64,000 nt of DNA from Cichorium intybus (GCA_023525715.1 CM042014.1:17634563-17698562), one strand, 5' to 3'; positions 1-12,991 are shown, counted from the first letter of the stretch. A program made the numbers and translations. The notes: generated by a model from the sequence alone, not told the origin.

Positions 1-891
1 CCATTCATCATTGGTTTTTAGGATTCCTGCAAAAGCTACAAGAACATCACCGTTAGAATTATTTTCAGCAGCATAAGTAGCTTTTCCTTCATCATCTTGA
101 TTTGGTTTGTGATTTTGATTAGAAGCTCTTTTCTCCTTGTTTTTCAACTTGTAACATTCAGAGATATCATGTCCTTCCTTTTTGCAATAGTTGCATGACT
201 TGGAACGTCTGGATCTAGATTTGCTTCTAGAATTTCTTTTGTTCTTGCCTTTGGAATCATTCTTATCTGTTGGTCTGCCACGAACTGCCAGACTTTCTCC
301 TTTAGAACTTGAACCTTCAGTGGATACCATATCTTTCATCTTTTCTTTGGCATGCAAAGCTTCATAAACTTCTTGAAGTGTTAAAGTATCACGACTATAT
401 AATATGGTATCTCTAAAGTTTGAATAAGAACTAGGCAAAGAACATAAAAGAATTAAACCCAAATCCTCTTCATCATATTTTACCTCCATAGCTTCAAGAT
501 CAGTGATGATCTCTTTAAATGTCGAAAGATGATCCAGCAATGATCCACCTTCTTGCATCTTAAGCGAAAATAATTTTTGTTTAAGGTGCATCTTACTTGT
601 GAGATCTTTGGTCATGCAAATTTGTTCTAATTTTAGCCATAAAGAGGCTGCAGTAGTTTCTTTCAAAACTTCCTGCAAAATATTGTTAGATAAATGAAGA
701 TGGATATGAGAGAGAGCCTTACGATCTTTACGATCCTTTTCTTCATCTGACCAAGACGCAGGCATTTTGTCTCGGCCTAACAGAGCATCATCAAGGTCCA
801 ACTGAGCCAATACAGCTCGCATTTTTACTTGCCATAATGAAAATCTTGTATCTCGATCCAACAATGGAATATCGTATTTCAAAGTAGCCAT
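1..891 (-). CDS. Copia gag (partial, start present, continues past left edge)
   Basis: Translating the minus strand from the ATG at 891-889 gives 297 codons without a stop, up to the window edge. The N-terminus resembles the UBN2/gag-polypeptide family of Copia elements (a bulky-residue tract around Trp20, then a helical capsid-like region). Around residues 230-245 there is a CCHC zinc knuckle of the form CNYCKKEGHDISEC, which would bind retroelement RNA in the virus-like particle. A basic Arg/Ser/Lys-rich stretch precedes the knuckle. No frameshift or stop is seen, so this copy could be intact; protease, integrase and RT would follow to the left. Family call is firm; coding capacity of the whole element cannot be judged. 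Confidence 0.8.
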   Translation of the reverse strand, partial: MATLKYDIPLLDRDTRFSLWQVKMRAVLAQLDLDDALLGRDKMPASWSDEEKDRKDRKALSHIHLHLSNNILQEVLKETTAASLWLKLEQICMTKDLTSKMHLKQKLFSLKMQEGGSLLDHLSTFKEIITDLEAMEVKYDEEDLGLILLCSLPSSYSNFRDTILYSRDTLTLQEVYEALHAKEKMKDMVSTEGSSSKGESLAVRGRPTDKNDSKGKNKRNSRSKSRSRRSKSCNYCKKEGHDISECYKLKNKEKRASNQNHKPNQDDEGKATYAAENNSNGDVLVAFAGILKTNDEW

Positions 892-953
892 GTCGATATA
901 ATACTCAATAAATTGAGAATGAGTATAGAAAACAACGTAGCTCTGATACCACT

Positions 954-1421
954 TGTTATAAATTAATAATATCGACAATAAAATAAAATATAATACGATG
1001 AAAGAAAAATAAATGTGGACACAAGGATTTAACGTGGAAAAACCCTTTCGGGAAAAAACCACGGGCACAACCGATGATGATCACTATATGAGGAAAAATG
1101 AGGAGGTTACAAGATTTGGAACTGAAAAATATATATCTCTCTTTTCTTTAATACACAGAGCCTCACAATATATATCTATGTATATATATATTTCACTCAA
1201 TGGTTTTTGGACGATTTCATTTGGAAAATGATCATCCCTATTTATAGGGATGATCAGCCGAATCTCTGCCGTGTGAATAAATGAAAAAAAACGTAGGCGC
1301 CTGCAATTGAAAAATCGTCGTTCAAAACTCAATTGGCATTTGATTTTGATTATTACTATTCATGTGGGGCCCACATAAATTATTCTTGCTTTTGCTTTTG
1401 AAGGAATCTTTCACATTAACA
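954..1421 (-). repeat. Copia 5' LTR
   Basis: 468 bp bounded by TGTTA at 954 and TAACA at 1421, an inverted terminal pair with canonical TG/CA ends. It abuts the PBS on its left. The LTR holds a run of TA repeats near 1170-1190 that could serve the element's promoter. Short open frames inside are not genes. Confidence 0.75.
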
Positions 1422-3236
1422 ATGTAAAAGGCTGTTGTGATCGTTGACTAATAGATGATGTGGACTCAAATGACTAATGGATGATGTGGACTTGTGGGGT
1501 ATGGAAATATCAAGCACCCAAACAAATGAACAATTGCATTTTTACTTCTCCCCCAAGAAGCGACTCTTTCTTCTCCCACAAATCTTTTACGTAGGCACCA
1601 CCACCACTACAACTTCGTCTCGGTGATTACCTACAATACACCAGTTTGATTCTTATTCTTTTAGATTCACAAAAATCTAGGTAACCTTAATTTATATATA
1701 AACGATTCCTTCGCTTGATTTAGGAAAAAATCATCAATTTTATCCACTTTGTTCATCTGAATTTCTATTTTCTTTGTTATGAACGTCATCAAGGTTTACA
1801 ACATGAAGTTTGGTTGCAGGCTTTTAATTTAAAGTTGAAACGAAGAGACGGAACACAGACATTAAAACTGAGAGGACCAATGATTATCACATATTATTTT
1901 AAGGCGGCCTTATTTTAACATAGACTAAATAACACAATTAATTAACATTTAATATTTGAAATAGTTTCAAAAATTAACATTTAATAACAAACTAAATAAA
2001 ATAACAATATATGGTTGTATTTTATCGAGCAATGAATTATTATGACGTTACTAATTTTTTTATAAAATATGAAATCAAATGTTAATGATAAATAACAGAT
2101 AATAAAATTAACTAACAGTTACTAATAATTTAACAAAAATATTTTTAACATTTATAATGAATCTGAATCTATAATTAAATGTTATGAAACTTTTATAATA
2201 GTTTTAATAAATAAGAGTTTATAAATTAGCATTAAATTACATTAAAAAACTATCCTTACAGCCTTTTTTACTAGTTGATTCATTATAGTTAATTAGCTAT
2301 TATTGTAGTCTTTTCACTTTGAACCTGTAACTTTCTTGAAAAAAAGAAAGGAAGTGAAAGTGAAAAGTGAAAACTCACACTCCTAGCCGACAAAGAGGAA
2401 GAGGAAGAACTCACTGCCCGTGAAGATGTCTGGTCGGAGCTTCAGTTCGTCAGTTCGTCAACAACAAAGAGAAACACAGCAAGTGCACCGGCGACTGAGG
2501 ACTCTTGCCGGAGTTGCGATTCCGCTAACGGAAGCGAGGAGAGAAAAAGAGTGAGAGCATAGTCGTCAGCACTCTTGCGGCAATGACAATGTTTCCTGGT
2601 GAGCAACTCTTTTCCGGCAGAGTGGTGAATCTTTAGTCTAAGGTTTTTGAGTTTTGTTTTTCTGAAATATTGTGTTATGAAGTTCTATATTAAAATAGTT
2701 TTTTTTCCTAGTTTTCTTATAGATTTTAGTTTCCTAAATCAATGAGATCCTAATTTTATTACGATTGGTTTAGATTTCTTCCTAATTTTGTGCTAGTCTG
2801 TTAATACTTGTACACTTTCTTAATTTATTAATGAAATAATCAAATAAGATAATTTATAGTTTTTGGAATTGATTAGTTTATACTTTATACATAGTTTTTT
2901 TTAATCGTAGATATATAAATATGTATATATGATAATTTGGAGGGGCAGAAAGTTATTGGAAAACAAGTTCAACCTTATATATTTGTATTATGGTATTAGA
3001 AAACCAAAAATAAGGGGGGCCATGGCCTCCCCTGGCCCTATAGAGGTTCAGCCTCTGTTGAAACGTTCAGGATTCATCAAATCCCTTATGTTAATTCGCA
3101 ACCACCATAGATCCACAACTCGATGTCATGGTAACATACCCGACTGCAACAAACTGTGTCGGAACAATATGAGTTTCAATCGAACAAATAACTATCAGTT
3201 CATGATAATCGAGTAGAATAACTGTAAAATACAAGT
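1422..3236. other. Gene-free AT-rich stretch
   Basis: No supported gene. Positions 2381-2605 are richer in GC, with a purine-rich stretch and an ATG followed by a GTGAGC splice-donor-like site near 2600. This looks like the leader and first exon of a lost gene, but I cannot assign it. A frame at 2929-3216 is short and matches nothing I recognise. Confidence 0.5.
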
Positions 3237-4725
3237 TGTTGGTAATTTGTATTGTCAATGTGTATTTAAGTTTAATAGGTTAATTTGGTGACCAAATACA
3301 ATCTTGATGAACATTAAACAAGTAAGGAAGGTGTGAAGTGCACACTTGTTTGAGTTTGATCAATATTCAAAGTACACTGTCATTTAGGGGCGAAGCCCCC
3401 TGAACGAACGGGAGTCTGGGGGCAACGCCCCTGGTAGCGGGGTCCAAGGGGCTGAGCCCTTAGCTAAACCCATTTTTGTGATAGTTTAGAGACAGTTTGG
3501 AACTGCCTTGTGGCAGTTTTCATGTCGGTTTTCAGACAAAGGGGTTGATCCTGTTTTTGGCCAGAATTCTGGTACACATAAAACATAGCAATCTCATCTT
3601 CTGTTCTCGATCTCTTTTGAGTCTTATCCAATTAAAATTTCGGGAGTACCATCGAAATACTTCAATTTGATAGTGTTTACACGATTCTCAGAATTCCAAG
3701 CAATCTCTCAAACCTAAGGTGGCGTTTGGTTCGCAGAATGTTTTGAAGGAATTGGAATCTGTCAGGAATTGGAATCCATTTTCATATGTTATTTGGTTGG
3801 CAGGAAATGGAATTGGAATCCAATTCCATATTGTGTTTGTTTGTAAGGAAATGCAATTGCAATCTATGTGAAATGACAAATTTGCCCTTATGGCTTTTTG
3901 GCTTAAATTTACTCTGTTTATTTGGATCATTTACAACATACATAAATCAACAATAACCAAAATCAGATTTCATGGTTAATCAACAATAACCAAAGATCAT
4001 TTGTAGCATATAAACTCTGTTTTTTGGATCATCTACAACAAACAAATATCAGCAATACCATAAAACACCACCAGATTTATGTAATTCACGAGGACTGGCT
4101 GTTAATTAACAATTTATGGTTAACCATGAGATTTAAAATTTAAGCAGAAATAAGCAAAACCAAATTTTAGAGGAGTGACTGTAAATCAAGAAGGTTATCA
4201 GTTCATCGATAATCAGGAGAGCACAAATTCAGCCCCACGTCATCATTTAGAGCAGAAAAATCAAGAATGAGATAACCAGATGTTTAAGTTAGGGATAGGT
4301 GGGTAATTAGTAATTACATGATCAATTTAACGCAAATCATCAACAAGAATATTTCCTGATTTTGGTTAGAAATTCAGAGGAAGGAGAAAAATGGCAACCA
4401 GAACATGAACGATTTAGAGAGGGGGTGAGATATCGATAACTCATCGGCAAAGAAAAGGTGAGACTCGGCCTGTTGATTCGTCGGGCAATCAAAATCAAAC
4501 AAGGGGACCACAATCGTGATTGTGATTAGGGATACGAGGGAGTGGCAGAGGGAGAGGAAGAGGGAGACATAGCGTGCAAGAGAGAGAGATAGAGAGAAAG
4601 AGAGAGTGTGTGACTGACCCGAGGGTTTTTGGAGAAGAAGAAGTCGGCATGTGTGGGCAAGATGAGAAACGAAGTCGACATTGTGTTCAGCGAGGGTTTT
4701 TTACGAGAAGTTAATGGCAAAATAG

Positions 4726-6093
4726 TGTAACACCCGACTTTCAATATAAATATACCCATTTATTTTCCACACTTTAAAACATATTTTATTCAACAAAATA
4801 TTATACAGGGTATATTTTACAAGAAAAAGGTACAAGTGGTATCTTCCCAAAGCCGGGCTGCTACAGTCATCAGTTCTAACCCCGAATTAGATCCTTCCCT
4901 TTAGTAGGGTCTATATCACCTGCACAGTTAGTATCCACAGGGGTGAGCTATACAAGCTCAATGAATAATCGATAAGCGTTACAAAAAAAATACACAACAT
5001 AGAATTTTCAGCTTCCACATCATATCATGGTTCCCAGCAATATCGAGTCCTAAGGACTCAATGTGCATCCCCTGAGTGAGTGATAGAACTGCCGGCCGAT
5101 TAAGCCATCACAACACTTGTATGTGGTCCCACCACAATTACTGCTTACACGATCGTCACAACGTATATATGTGGTCCCAACCACCAACAATAGTCAGTGG
5201 CCCCACAGGAAAGGTGGTCTCAACCACGAGTACCGAGTATGTGACCCCACGGTAAGGTGGTCCCAATCACATGAACCGGTAATGTGGCCCCACAGGAAAA
5301 GTAACACTTAGGTATCGATTACTCACCTGGTTGTTGACTAAAGCTTTTGTCTTTTTCTGCCTTGTATCCTATTCCAACCTTGACTGTTATCACAGTACAA
5401 AATCTATCATTTATAAATCTTCCATTCACCCTTTTTAATAGTTCCAAAATAACACTTCATGATTTATCAAGTAAAGAACGGCCAGGTAGAAGATTAGATG
5501 GGGTGGCAGGATCCTTTCAGCATTTTAGCCTTTCGGAAAATCCAACAACCAGATCCCATGTAACCGGCCTAGGCACCGTTCTCGTAAGTAAATCAATTAG
5601 CACTATTTTGGAACAAAGTCTCCATAGCCTGGGTTATCTCCCGGCTCGAACTTGGTTATTTGATATAAGTCAAAATGACTAGCAATCGTTCCCTTCATAT
5701 TATATGCAAAACACTATTATAATTGTACTAAAGGTTTGGAACTTACTTTCCGTATGTCAAGACGACGATCGCTACCCGAACCTATTGATTTCTCTCTCTT
5801 ATAGCACCTCTTCCTTACTAACACACTCCTCTATAGTATATAAGTGTTTAGTATTTGTTTTGCCCAAAAATGAGGCTTGGAGCTCCTATTTATAGGCCTC
5901 TGGACCCTCTTCGCGTCGCGACGGACCCCCGGTCGCGTCGTGACCATTACGTAAGCACTTACCTCATCGCGCACCTCTCTAGAAGCTTTTCCAGGCCTCG
6001 CGTCGCGAGCACTATTCACGTCGCGTCGCGAGCACTATTCACGCCGCCGAGTTACTATTCAATTTTTTTTTTTTTTTGAAAATGGTCGTTACA
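4726..6093 (-). repeat. Gypsy LTR (3' LTR of the minus-strand element)
   Basis: 1,368 bp, TG...CA ends. It contains variations of gtggtcccaacca at about 5119-5300, clustered GC-rich palindromes built on cgtcgcgacg at about 5910-6050, and a 16-18 base T run at 6062-6077. Short plus-strand frames recur at the same offsets in the other LTR and are not genes. Confidence 0.92.
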
Positions 6094-6129
6094 AGTTCTC
6101 CCCCCCTTTATAAGATTCCGTCCCCGGAA

Positions 6130-9100
6130 TCAAGCAAACAATTGGGGGTACTTCGCCCTCATTTCCTCTTCGGCTTCCCAAGTTACATCCGAGCCCTTGT
6201 GATACCGCCACTGTACTTTTACCATATTAATCTTCTTGTTTCGCAGCTGTCTCACCTTGCAGTCTAAAATCTTTTCTGGCTGCTCCGGGTACCTCAGCTT
6301 TTCATCTATTTCAATTTTAGGTAAAGGCACTCGTTGGGACTCGTCAAACAGAGTCTTTCTCAAATGTGACACATGGAAGACGTTGTGGATGCCTCTTAAC
6401 TCCTCGGGTAGCTCTAACCGATAGGCTACAGCTCCCACCCTTTGTAATACCTGGAACGGGCCAATAAAACGAGGACTCAGCTTACCTTTCTTTCCAAAAC
6501 GAATCAGACCCTTCCACGGGGAAACCTTAAGCATCACCATATCGCCAACCTGAAACTCTATAGGTTTCAATCGACGATCAGCATACTGCTTTTGGCGGTT
6601 TTGAGCAACCTTCAAATGTTCTCGAATTTCTTGAATTTTCTCCTCGGTTTGAGCTACAATCTCGGGTCCAGCTAACGGCTTTTCCCCTAACTCTGTCCAA
6701 CATGTCGGAGTACGACATGGTGCTCCATACAATGCCTCGTATGGCGCCATCTGAATGCTGGAATGATAGATGTTATTATATGCGAATTCCACCAAAGGCA
6801 AGTGATCCTCCCAGCTTCCACCAAAATCTATAACACACGCACGAAGCATATCCTCCAATGTCTGAATAGTCCTTTCACTCTGTCCATCAGTCTGAGGATG
6901 GTAAGCAGTACTCATTAAAACTTTTGATCCAAACTGCTTTTGGAAGCTCTGCCAAAACCCAGACATAAATCGACTATCTCGGTCGGATATAATGGAGGAT
7001 GGTACCCCGTGTCTACAGACTACTTCATCAATATAGATCCTGGCTAATTTGCTAACTTTATAATCTTCACGTATGGGTATGAACTGAGCGGATTTGGTCA
7101 GTCGATCCACGATCACCCATATTGAATCGTGTCCTCGTGGCGTCCGAGGAAGTTTTGTCACAAAGTCCATAGTGACCTCGTCCCACTTTTTCATTGGAAC
7201 TGGTAGAGGCTGAATTTCTCCATACGGCTTTTGATGATTGGACTTTACTTGCAAGCACGTTTGGCACCGTTCCACATATCTTCCTATATCCCGCTTCATT
7301 CCCGGCCACCAATACATCGGTTTCAGCGTCCGGTACATCTTGGTGCTACCCGGGTGTATAGCATAACGGGAACAATGCGCATCCTCGAGGAGTAACTTCC
7401 GTGCTTCACCCTGCTTTGGCACCCATACTCGACCTTTAAAGGTCTTCAATCGCTGAGAATTTTCCTCGAGTTGGTTAATATAGCTAACCATGCGTTCACT
7501 TTTCACATGCTCCGCCTTCCCTGCTTCCTCTTGGGCTGTTCGAATCAGCTCAGGTAGCCGACTAACTATGCTCATACAAGCAGACACAACCCTAATGGGT
7601 CTCTCTTTTCAACTGAGAGCGTCTGCAACTACATTCGCCTTCCCTGGATGGTACAAAATTTCGCAGTCATAGTCTTTGAGTAAGTCCATCCACCGCTGCT
7701 GCCTCATGTTCAGATCCTTTTGATTGAACAAGTATTTAAGACTTTTGTGGTCCGTATAGATCCTGAACTTTACTCCATATAGGTAATGTCTCCACAACTT
7801 TAATGCTAACACCACAGCAGCTAGTTCCAGATCATGTACCGGGTATTTTTTCTCAGCTTCCTTCAATTGTCTGGATGCGTATGCAATCACCCTGCCCCTC
7901 TGCATTAAGACACATCCCGGACCTACCCTAGAGGCGTCACTGTAAACCACAAAGTCTTCTCCACCTTGTGGTAATGCAAGAACTGGGGATTCACACAAAG
8001 CTTGCTTCAGCTTCTGAAATGCAGCTTGCTGTTCTTCCGTCCATTCAAACTTCTCGCCCTTCTTAGTTAATTTGGTCATAGGAGCTGCAATAGAAGAGAA
8101 GTTCTCTACAAATCTCCTGTAATATCCAGCTAGCCCAAGAAAACTGCGTATCTCTGACGGATTCCGTGGCGGCTCCCACTTCATTACAGCCTCGATCTTT
8201 GCAGGATCGACTTTAACACCTTCGCTGCTAATAACATGTCCCAGAAACTGAACTTCACGAAGCCAAAATTCACACTTTGAGAACTTGGCATACAGCTTCT
8301 CTTGACGGAGTAACTCCAAAACTTGACGTAGATGCGTCTCGTGCTCTTCCTGACTCCGGGAATAGATCAGTATATCATCAATGAACACGATAACAGAGGT
8401 ATCAAGAAATGGACGACACACTCTGTTCATCAAGTCCATGAAAGCTGCAGGGGCATTGGTTAACCCAAATGGCATCACCAGGAACTCATAATGTCCGTAA
8501 CGGGTACGGAAGGCAGTCTTCGGGATATCCGACTCCCGAATCTTCAGCTGATGATATCCCGATCTTAGATCAATCTTAGAGAAATAGGATGCACCCTGAA
8601 GCTGATCGAATAAATCATCGATCCTGGGCAGGGGGTATTTATTCTTTATGGTGATCTTGTTCAGTTCTCTATAGTCTATACACATTCGCATAGACCCATC
8701 CTTCTTCTTCACAAACAGGATAGGTGCTCCCCAAGGTGAAGTACTCGGTCGAATGAATCCCCGATCGAGTAATTCCTGCAACTGCTTCCTCAACTCTGCC
8801 ATTTCTGATGGTGCTAATCGATAAGGAGCACGAGCAATAGGGTCTGCTCCTGGAACCAAATCGATAGTAAACTCTAGCTGCCGATCCGGAGGTAATCCCG
8901 GAAGCTCATCGGGAAAAACATCAGCAAACTCCTTTACAACGGTGACATCTTCAACGGATCGTTTGGTAGCCTCTGTCGAGACCACACATGCCATGTAAAA
9001 TATTCCTTCTTTGCTGTTATGACGTCGTACCTTGGCAAAAGAGATGACAGGCATCCTGGTACGTGGCCGTTCACCTTGAATTATTATTTGCGACCCGTCT

Positions 9101-10698
9101 GGTGCCAGAACTGCGATTCTTTTTCTTTTACAATCGACTTGAGCATCATTGGATGCTAACCAGTCCATTCCTACAATTACTTCAAATTCTCTGGTGGTGA
9201 TCGGCTTCAGATCAATAGGGAAAATGGTCCCGTTAATCTCAAGCTGACACCCTGGCATCTGTTCAGAGACATATACATATCTACCACCTGCTACTTCTAC
9301 CTCCAGTTCTTCATTCAACGGGGTTAAGGGTATCGAAATTTGGGGCATGAATGATGTGGATATAAAGGAGTCGGTGGCTCCAGGATCAAAGAATACATAT
9401 GCAGGGATCGAGTTTAGTTTAAAAATACCTGTGATAACATCAGTCTTTTCCCGGGCCTCCTCAACGGTCATCTGGAATGCTCGGGAGACTACTGGTCCAC
9501 CTCGTGCCTCCTTCCTTTCTCTTCCCTGATCCTCCCGTGTCCTGTCTCGGGATCCTCCTGTCTTCAGCTGTGGACATTCTGATCGGATATGATCTTTGGC
9601 TCCACACTGGAAACATACTCGAGTTGTTTGGTTGCAATCTCGAGCATAGTGTCCCGTCTTCCCACACTTAAAACAATACAATGGTGAGGGACTGGTAGGG
9701 CAATCTCCCGTATGCTTCCTCCGGCATTTGTCGCACCATTTTCCTTCATCCTTCCGAGTCTGACCCCGCGACCCAGATTCTGATTGTTGGGACTTCTTCT
9801 GAGAAGTCCACGGGCGTTCCTCAGCCTTCCTTTTCGCCTCTGCTGCCTTTCTTTCATTCTGTTGACGCTGCAGCTCCGCCTCACGTTCCACCGCCCGATC
9901 AACTACTTGCCGAAAGGTAGTCAGCTTGAGTGGCTGTACTACCTCTCGAATCCTGGTTTTCAATCCCCATACGTACTTGTCTATCTTTCTTTTCTCAGTA
10001 TCAACCTCATGTTCACAGAATCTAGCTTTCTCCAAGAAATCCATAGTATATTCTTGCACAGAACGAGTCCCTTGTTCCAAATGTAAGAACTCTTCTGTCA
10101 GCTTCTTCACTGCTACTTCGGAACAGTATTCTTCAGTGAATTTTGCTTTAAACTGTTCCCAGGTCAACATTCCAAGCAAATCTGAACCCAAAGCTCTACT
10201 GAAAACTTGCCACCAATACTGGGCATTCCCAGCGAAAAGGTTGGTAGCAAACTCCACCTTGTCTGCCTCATCACACTTGCTAATCCGGAAAACTTTCTCC
10301 GTATGTATCAACCATTCCATCGCTTGTACGGGACTATCAGTTCCCGTAAATTCCTTAGGCTTGCAACTAAGGAAATTCTTATACGTACATTTGTTTTTCC
10401 CTTCTGACGTTCCCTCAACACCTTTGCCTTTATCTGCCACGTGTACTCCACTTTCGGCGTGTCCCTCGTCTCTGGGGGCTCCATCATGCACCTGCTTAGC
10501 AGTATCCTCCCTATGTGTCTCTACTATAGTGGGTAATAGCTCCCGTACCACATCAGTAATGATAGCTCGTAAATCCGGCTGGTTCCTTGCTGCCTCTCCC
10601 GCCTCCCGGTGCACTGAGCCCTGTGATCGAGATCTGCCTCCCCTGGAAGCTCCCTGCCTAGCACCTCCTCGGCTCCGACCACTCCTGGTGTTTGCCAT
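6130..10698 (-). pseudogene. Gypsy Gag-Pol polyprotein with one in-frame TGA
   Basis: The minus-strand frame runs from ATG 10698 to 6130, broken only by TGA at 7609-7611 just after the RNase H domain (motif NVVADALS). Domains in order: retrotransposon gag; two CCHC knuckles (CFKCGKTGHYARDC and CFQCGAKDHIRSEC); aspartic protease (DPGAT in place of the usual D-S/T-G); RT with the FIDDIL active-site box; RNase H (YSDAS). After the stop come the HHCC zinc region and DDE integrase (MDF, SDRDSRF, then the E of GQSERT), and a C-terminal chromodomain-like stretch (VQWRYHKGSDVTWE), which in chromoviruses guides integration. The stop replaces a codon in the linker between RNase H and integrase and is compatible with a CGA to TGA transition. 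As it stands, integrase would not be made unless the stop is read through. Confidence 0.9.
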
Positions 10699-10830
10699 CT
10701 TCAAAGTTCAAAAAAGATTAGTCTCCTAATCAGATAACATAAATTATCCTTTTCCAATCCCGATTCCACTATTTCCTAAGGTTCAAGTCTAGGTATCTAC
10801 CCTATAGAAACCTAATTCACTTAAACCTCG

Positions 10831-10842
10831 GCTCTGATACCA
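10831..10842 (-). other. Gypsy primer binding site
   Basis: The minus-strand sequence TGGTATCAGAGC matches the 3' end complement of plant initiator Met tRNA. It sits immediately inside the 5' LTR and would prime minus-strand DNA synthesis. Confidence 0.85.
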
Positions 10843-10845
10843 ACT

Positions 10846-12213
10846 TGTAACACCCGACTTTCAATATAAATATACCCATTTATTTTCCACACTTTAAAAC
10901 ATATTTTATTCAACAAAATATTATACAGGGTATATTTTACAAGAAAAAGGTACAAGTGGTATCTTCCCAAAGCCGGGCTGCTACAGTCATCAGTTCTAAC
11001 CCCGAATTAGATCCTTCCCTTTAGTAGGGTCTATATCACCTGCACAGTTAGTATCCACAGGGGTGAGCTATACAAGCTCAATGAATAATCGATAAGCGTT
11101 ACAAAAAAAATACACAACATAGAATTTTCAGCTTCCACATCATATCATGGTTCCCAGCAATATCGAGTCCTAAGGACTCAATGTGCATCCCCTGAGTGAG
11201 TGATAGAACTGCCGGCCGATTAAGCCATCACAACACTTGTATGTGGTCCCACCACAATTACTGCTTACACGATCGTCACAACGTATATATGTGGTCCCAA
11301 CCACCAACAATAGTCAGTGGCCCCACAGGAAAGGTGGTCTCAACCACGAGTACCGAGTATGTGACCCCACGGTAAGGTGGTCCCAATCACATGAACCGGT
11401 AATGTGGCCCCACAGGAAAAGTAACACTTAGGTATCGATTACTCACCTGGTTGTTGACTAAAGCTTTTGTCTTTTTCTGCCTTGTATCCTCTTCCAACCT
11501 TGACTGTTATCACAGTACAAAATCTATCATTTATAAATCTTCCATTCACCCTTTTTAATAGTTCCAAAATAACACTTCATGATTTATCAAGTAAAGAACG
11601 GCCAGGTAGAAGATTAGATGGGGTGGCAGGATCCTTTCAGCATTTTAGCCTTTCGGAAAATCCAACAACCAGATCTCATGTAACCGGCCTAGGCACCGTT
11701 CTCGTAAGTAAATCAATTAGCACTATTTTGGAACAAAGTCTCCATAGCCTGGGTTATCTCCCGGCTCGAACTTGGTTATTTGATATAAGTCAAAATGACT
11801 AGCAATCGTTCCCTTCATATTATATGCAAAACACTATTATAATTGTACTAAAGGTTTGGAACTTACTTTCCGTATGTCAAGACGACGATCGCTACCTGAA
11901 CCTATTGATTTCTCTCTCTTATAGCACCTCTTCCTTACTAACACACTCCTCTATAGTATATAAGTGTTTAGTATTTGTTTTGCCCAAAAATGAGGCTTGG
12001 AGCTCCTATTTATAGGCCTCTGGACCCTCTTCGCGTCGCGACGGACCCCCGGTCGCGTCGTGACCATTACGTAAGCACTTACCTCATCGCGCACCTCTCT
12101 AGAAGCTTTTCCAGGCCTCGCGTCGCGAGCACTATTCACGTCGCGTCGCGAGCACTATTCACGCCGCCGAGTTACTATTCAATTTTTTTTTTTTTTTGAA
12201 AATGGTCGTTACA
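10846..12213 (-). repeat. Gypsy LTR (5' LTR of the minus-strand element)
   Basis: Offset exactly 6,120 bp from the other LTR and aligned without gaps, with three substitutions. It lies next to the PBS (gctctgatacca on the plus strand, 10831-10842), two to three bases from the LTR edge. Confidence 0.92.
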
Positions 12214-12991
12214 AATAGTAATCAAGGAAATTCATATCTTCACGGTATTTAAATCCCTCACCAAACCAATGATATTTAATTCCTTCAAGTCAATGGAATT
12301 TGACCCGAATTAAGGAATCCAATTCCTTCCTATAATTTGAACCAAACACAGCATTTCGAAGGAATTAGATTCCAATTCCCTCGAATTCCAGCGAACCAAA
12401 CGCTACCTAAATTTCTAACACAAGCTAGGGTTTTTGTTGATAATTGAAGGAATTACCTCAAGGATAACAGTTAAGATGATTACGTTCCTGTTTGTTCGTC
12501 TCCATCAGAGATCGCCTCTTCATATGAAAAAAAAAGTGTAGCCTCTTCTTTAGATATATATTACAGTCTCTTCTCAAAATCATCGCTTCATGGCCTAACG
12601 TTGTATTATGGATTCGAGAAAAAATACTGCTTTTCTTCTAGTCTTCTCTTCAATCGTTTCCTTTGCCTCTTTCTAGTGGGTTTATCCAAACAAAACGAAA
12701 CTAAAACAAAAGGAAATCGGATAGAAACATTATATGTTACACCAAAAAATAGACAAAAGGCAATCGATTGTGGCTGCGGCATTGATGATTGTGGTGGCGT
12801 TTGATTGTGATGATGGTAGCCAACAAGAAAGAGCTTGTGCGTTAAGAAGAAAAGGAATAAGATTAAATTTCATGTCAACCAAAATGGTCTATGTGGCTTC
12901 AATTTTACATATCAACTAAGCTAATAATGAAAACTTACATGGTAAGTGAATGTGTTTCTTTTTTAGCAGGTCATTTAACAGTACAAGACTA

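Larger units (their letters stand above)
1..1421 (-). mobile_element. Ty1/Copia retrotransposon, 5' part only (runs off left edge)
   Basis: Reading on the minus strand, this region holds one LTR (954-1421), a primer binding site complementary to initiator Met tRNA (TGGTATCAGAGC, plus-strand positions 940-951), and an open gag frame leaving the window at position 1. The other LTR and pol lie outside. The five bases after the LTR, 1422-1426 (atgta), would be the target duplication if intact, but the partner site is not visible. The order LTR, PBS, gag defines the orientation. Confidence 0.85.
4726..12213 (-). mobile_element. Young Ty3/Gypsy chromovirus (Tekay/Del-like), nearly complete
   Basis: 7,488 bp with two 1,368-bp LTRs (4726-6093, 10846-12213) starting TGTAACACCC and ending GTCGTTACA. 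A five-base target duplication aatag lies at 4721-4725 and 12214-12218. A PBS for initiator Met tRNA is at 10831-10842 and a polypurine tract (minus strand) at 6094-6107. By eye the LTRs differ at three positions (5371/11491, 5556/11676, 5777/11897), about 0.2 percent. That implies a recent insertion, of order 0.1 million years at a commonly used plant rate (inference). Gag-pol is one frame broken by a single stop. Confidence 0.93.
3718..12407. mobile_element. PIF/Harbinger-type non-autonomous element (about 1.2 kb, split by the Gypsy)
   Basis: The left end reads GGTGGCGTTTGGTTCGC (3718 on) and the reverse complement of the right end reads GGTAGCGTTTGGTTCGC (ending 12407). Both are flanked by TAA (3715-3717 and 12408-12410), the trinucleotide target duplication typical of PIF/Harbinger. 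Subterminal sequence is rich in repeats of ggaattggaatcc on both sides. Own sequence is 3718-4725 plus 12219-12407. No transposase frame is visible, so it would depend on a helper elsewhere. Confidence 0.7.
3237..12469 (+). repeat. Putative old solo LTR, split by nested insertions (3237-3717 and 12408-12469)
   Basis: If the nested elements are removed, the flanks join into about 540 bp starting TGTTGG (3237) and ending ATAACA (12469). It contains stacked GC-rich palindromes (near 3388-3470, for example ggggcgaagcccc and gggggcaacgcccc) of a kind common in plant Copia LTRs. I could not find a matching target duplication (caagt left, gttaa right), so either the ends are misplaced or one flank is lost. 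Treat as a tentative LTR remnant. Confidence 0.3.

Noticed and set aside
2381..2640. GC-rich purine stretch with ATG and a donor-like site as a real first exon
   Set aside because: No downstream exon or protein similarity could be found before the LTR-like sequence; mentioned only as context.
5117..6079. Several small plus-strand frames, repeated exactly 6,120 bp downstream
   Set aside because: They lie in the Gypsy LTRs and recur only because the LTRs are duplicates; no similarity to proteins.
9784..10729. Long plus-strand frame opposite Gypsy gag
   Set aside because: Antisense shadow of a GC-richer coding region; composition and frame follow gag.
3237..12469. Calling the outermost repeat a confirmed solo LTR
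   Set aside because: No target duplication matches at the proposed ends; kept only as a low-confidence feature.
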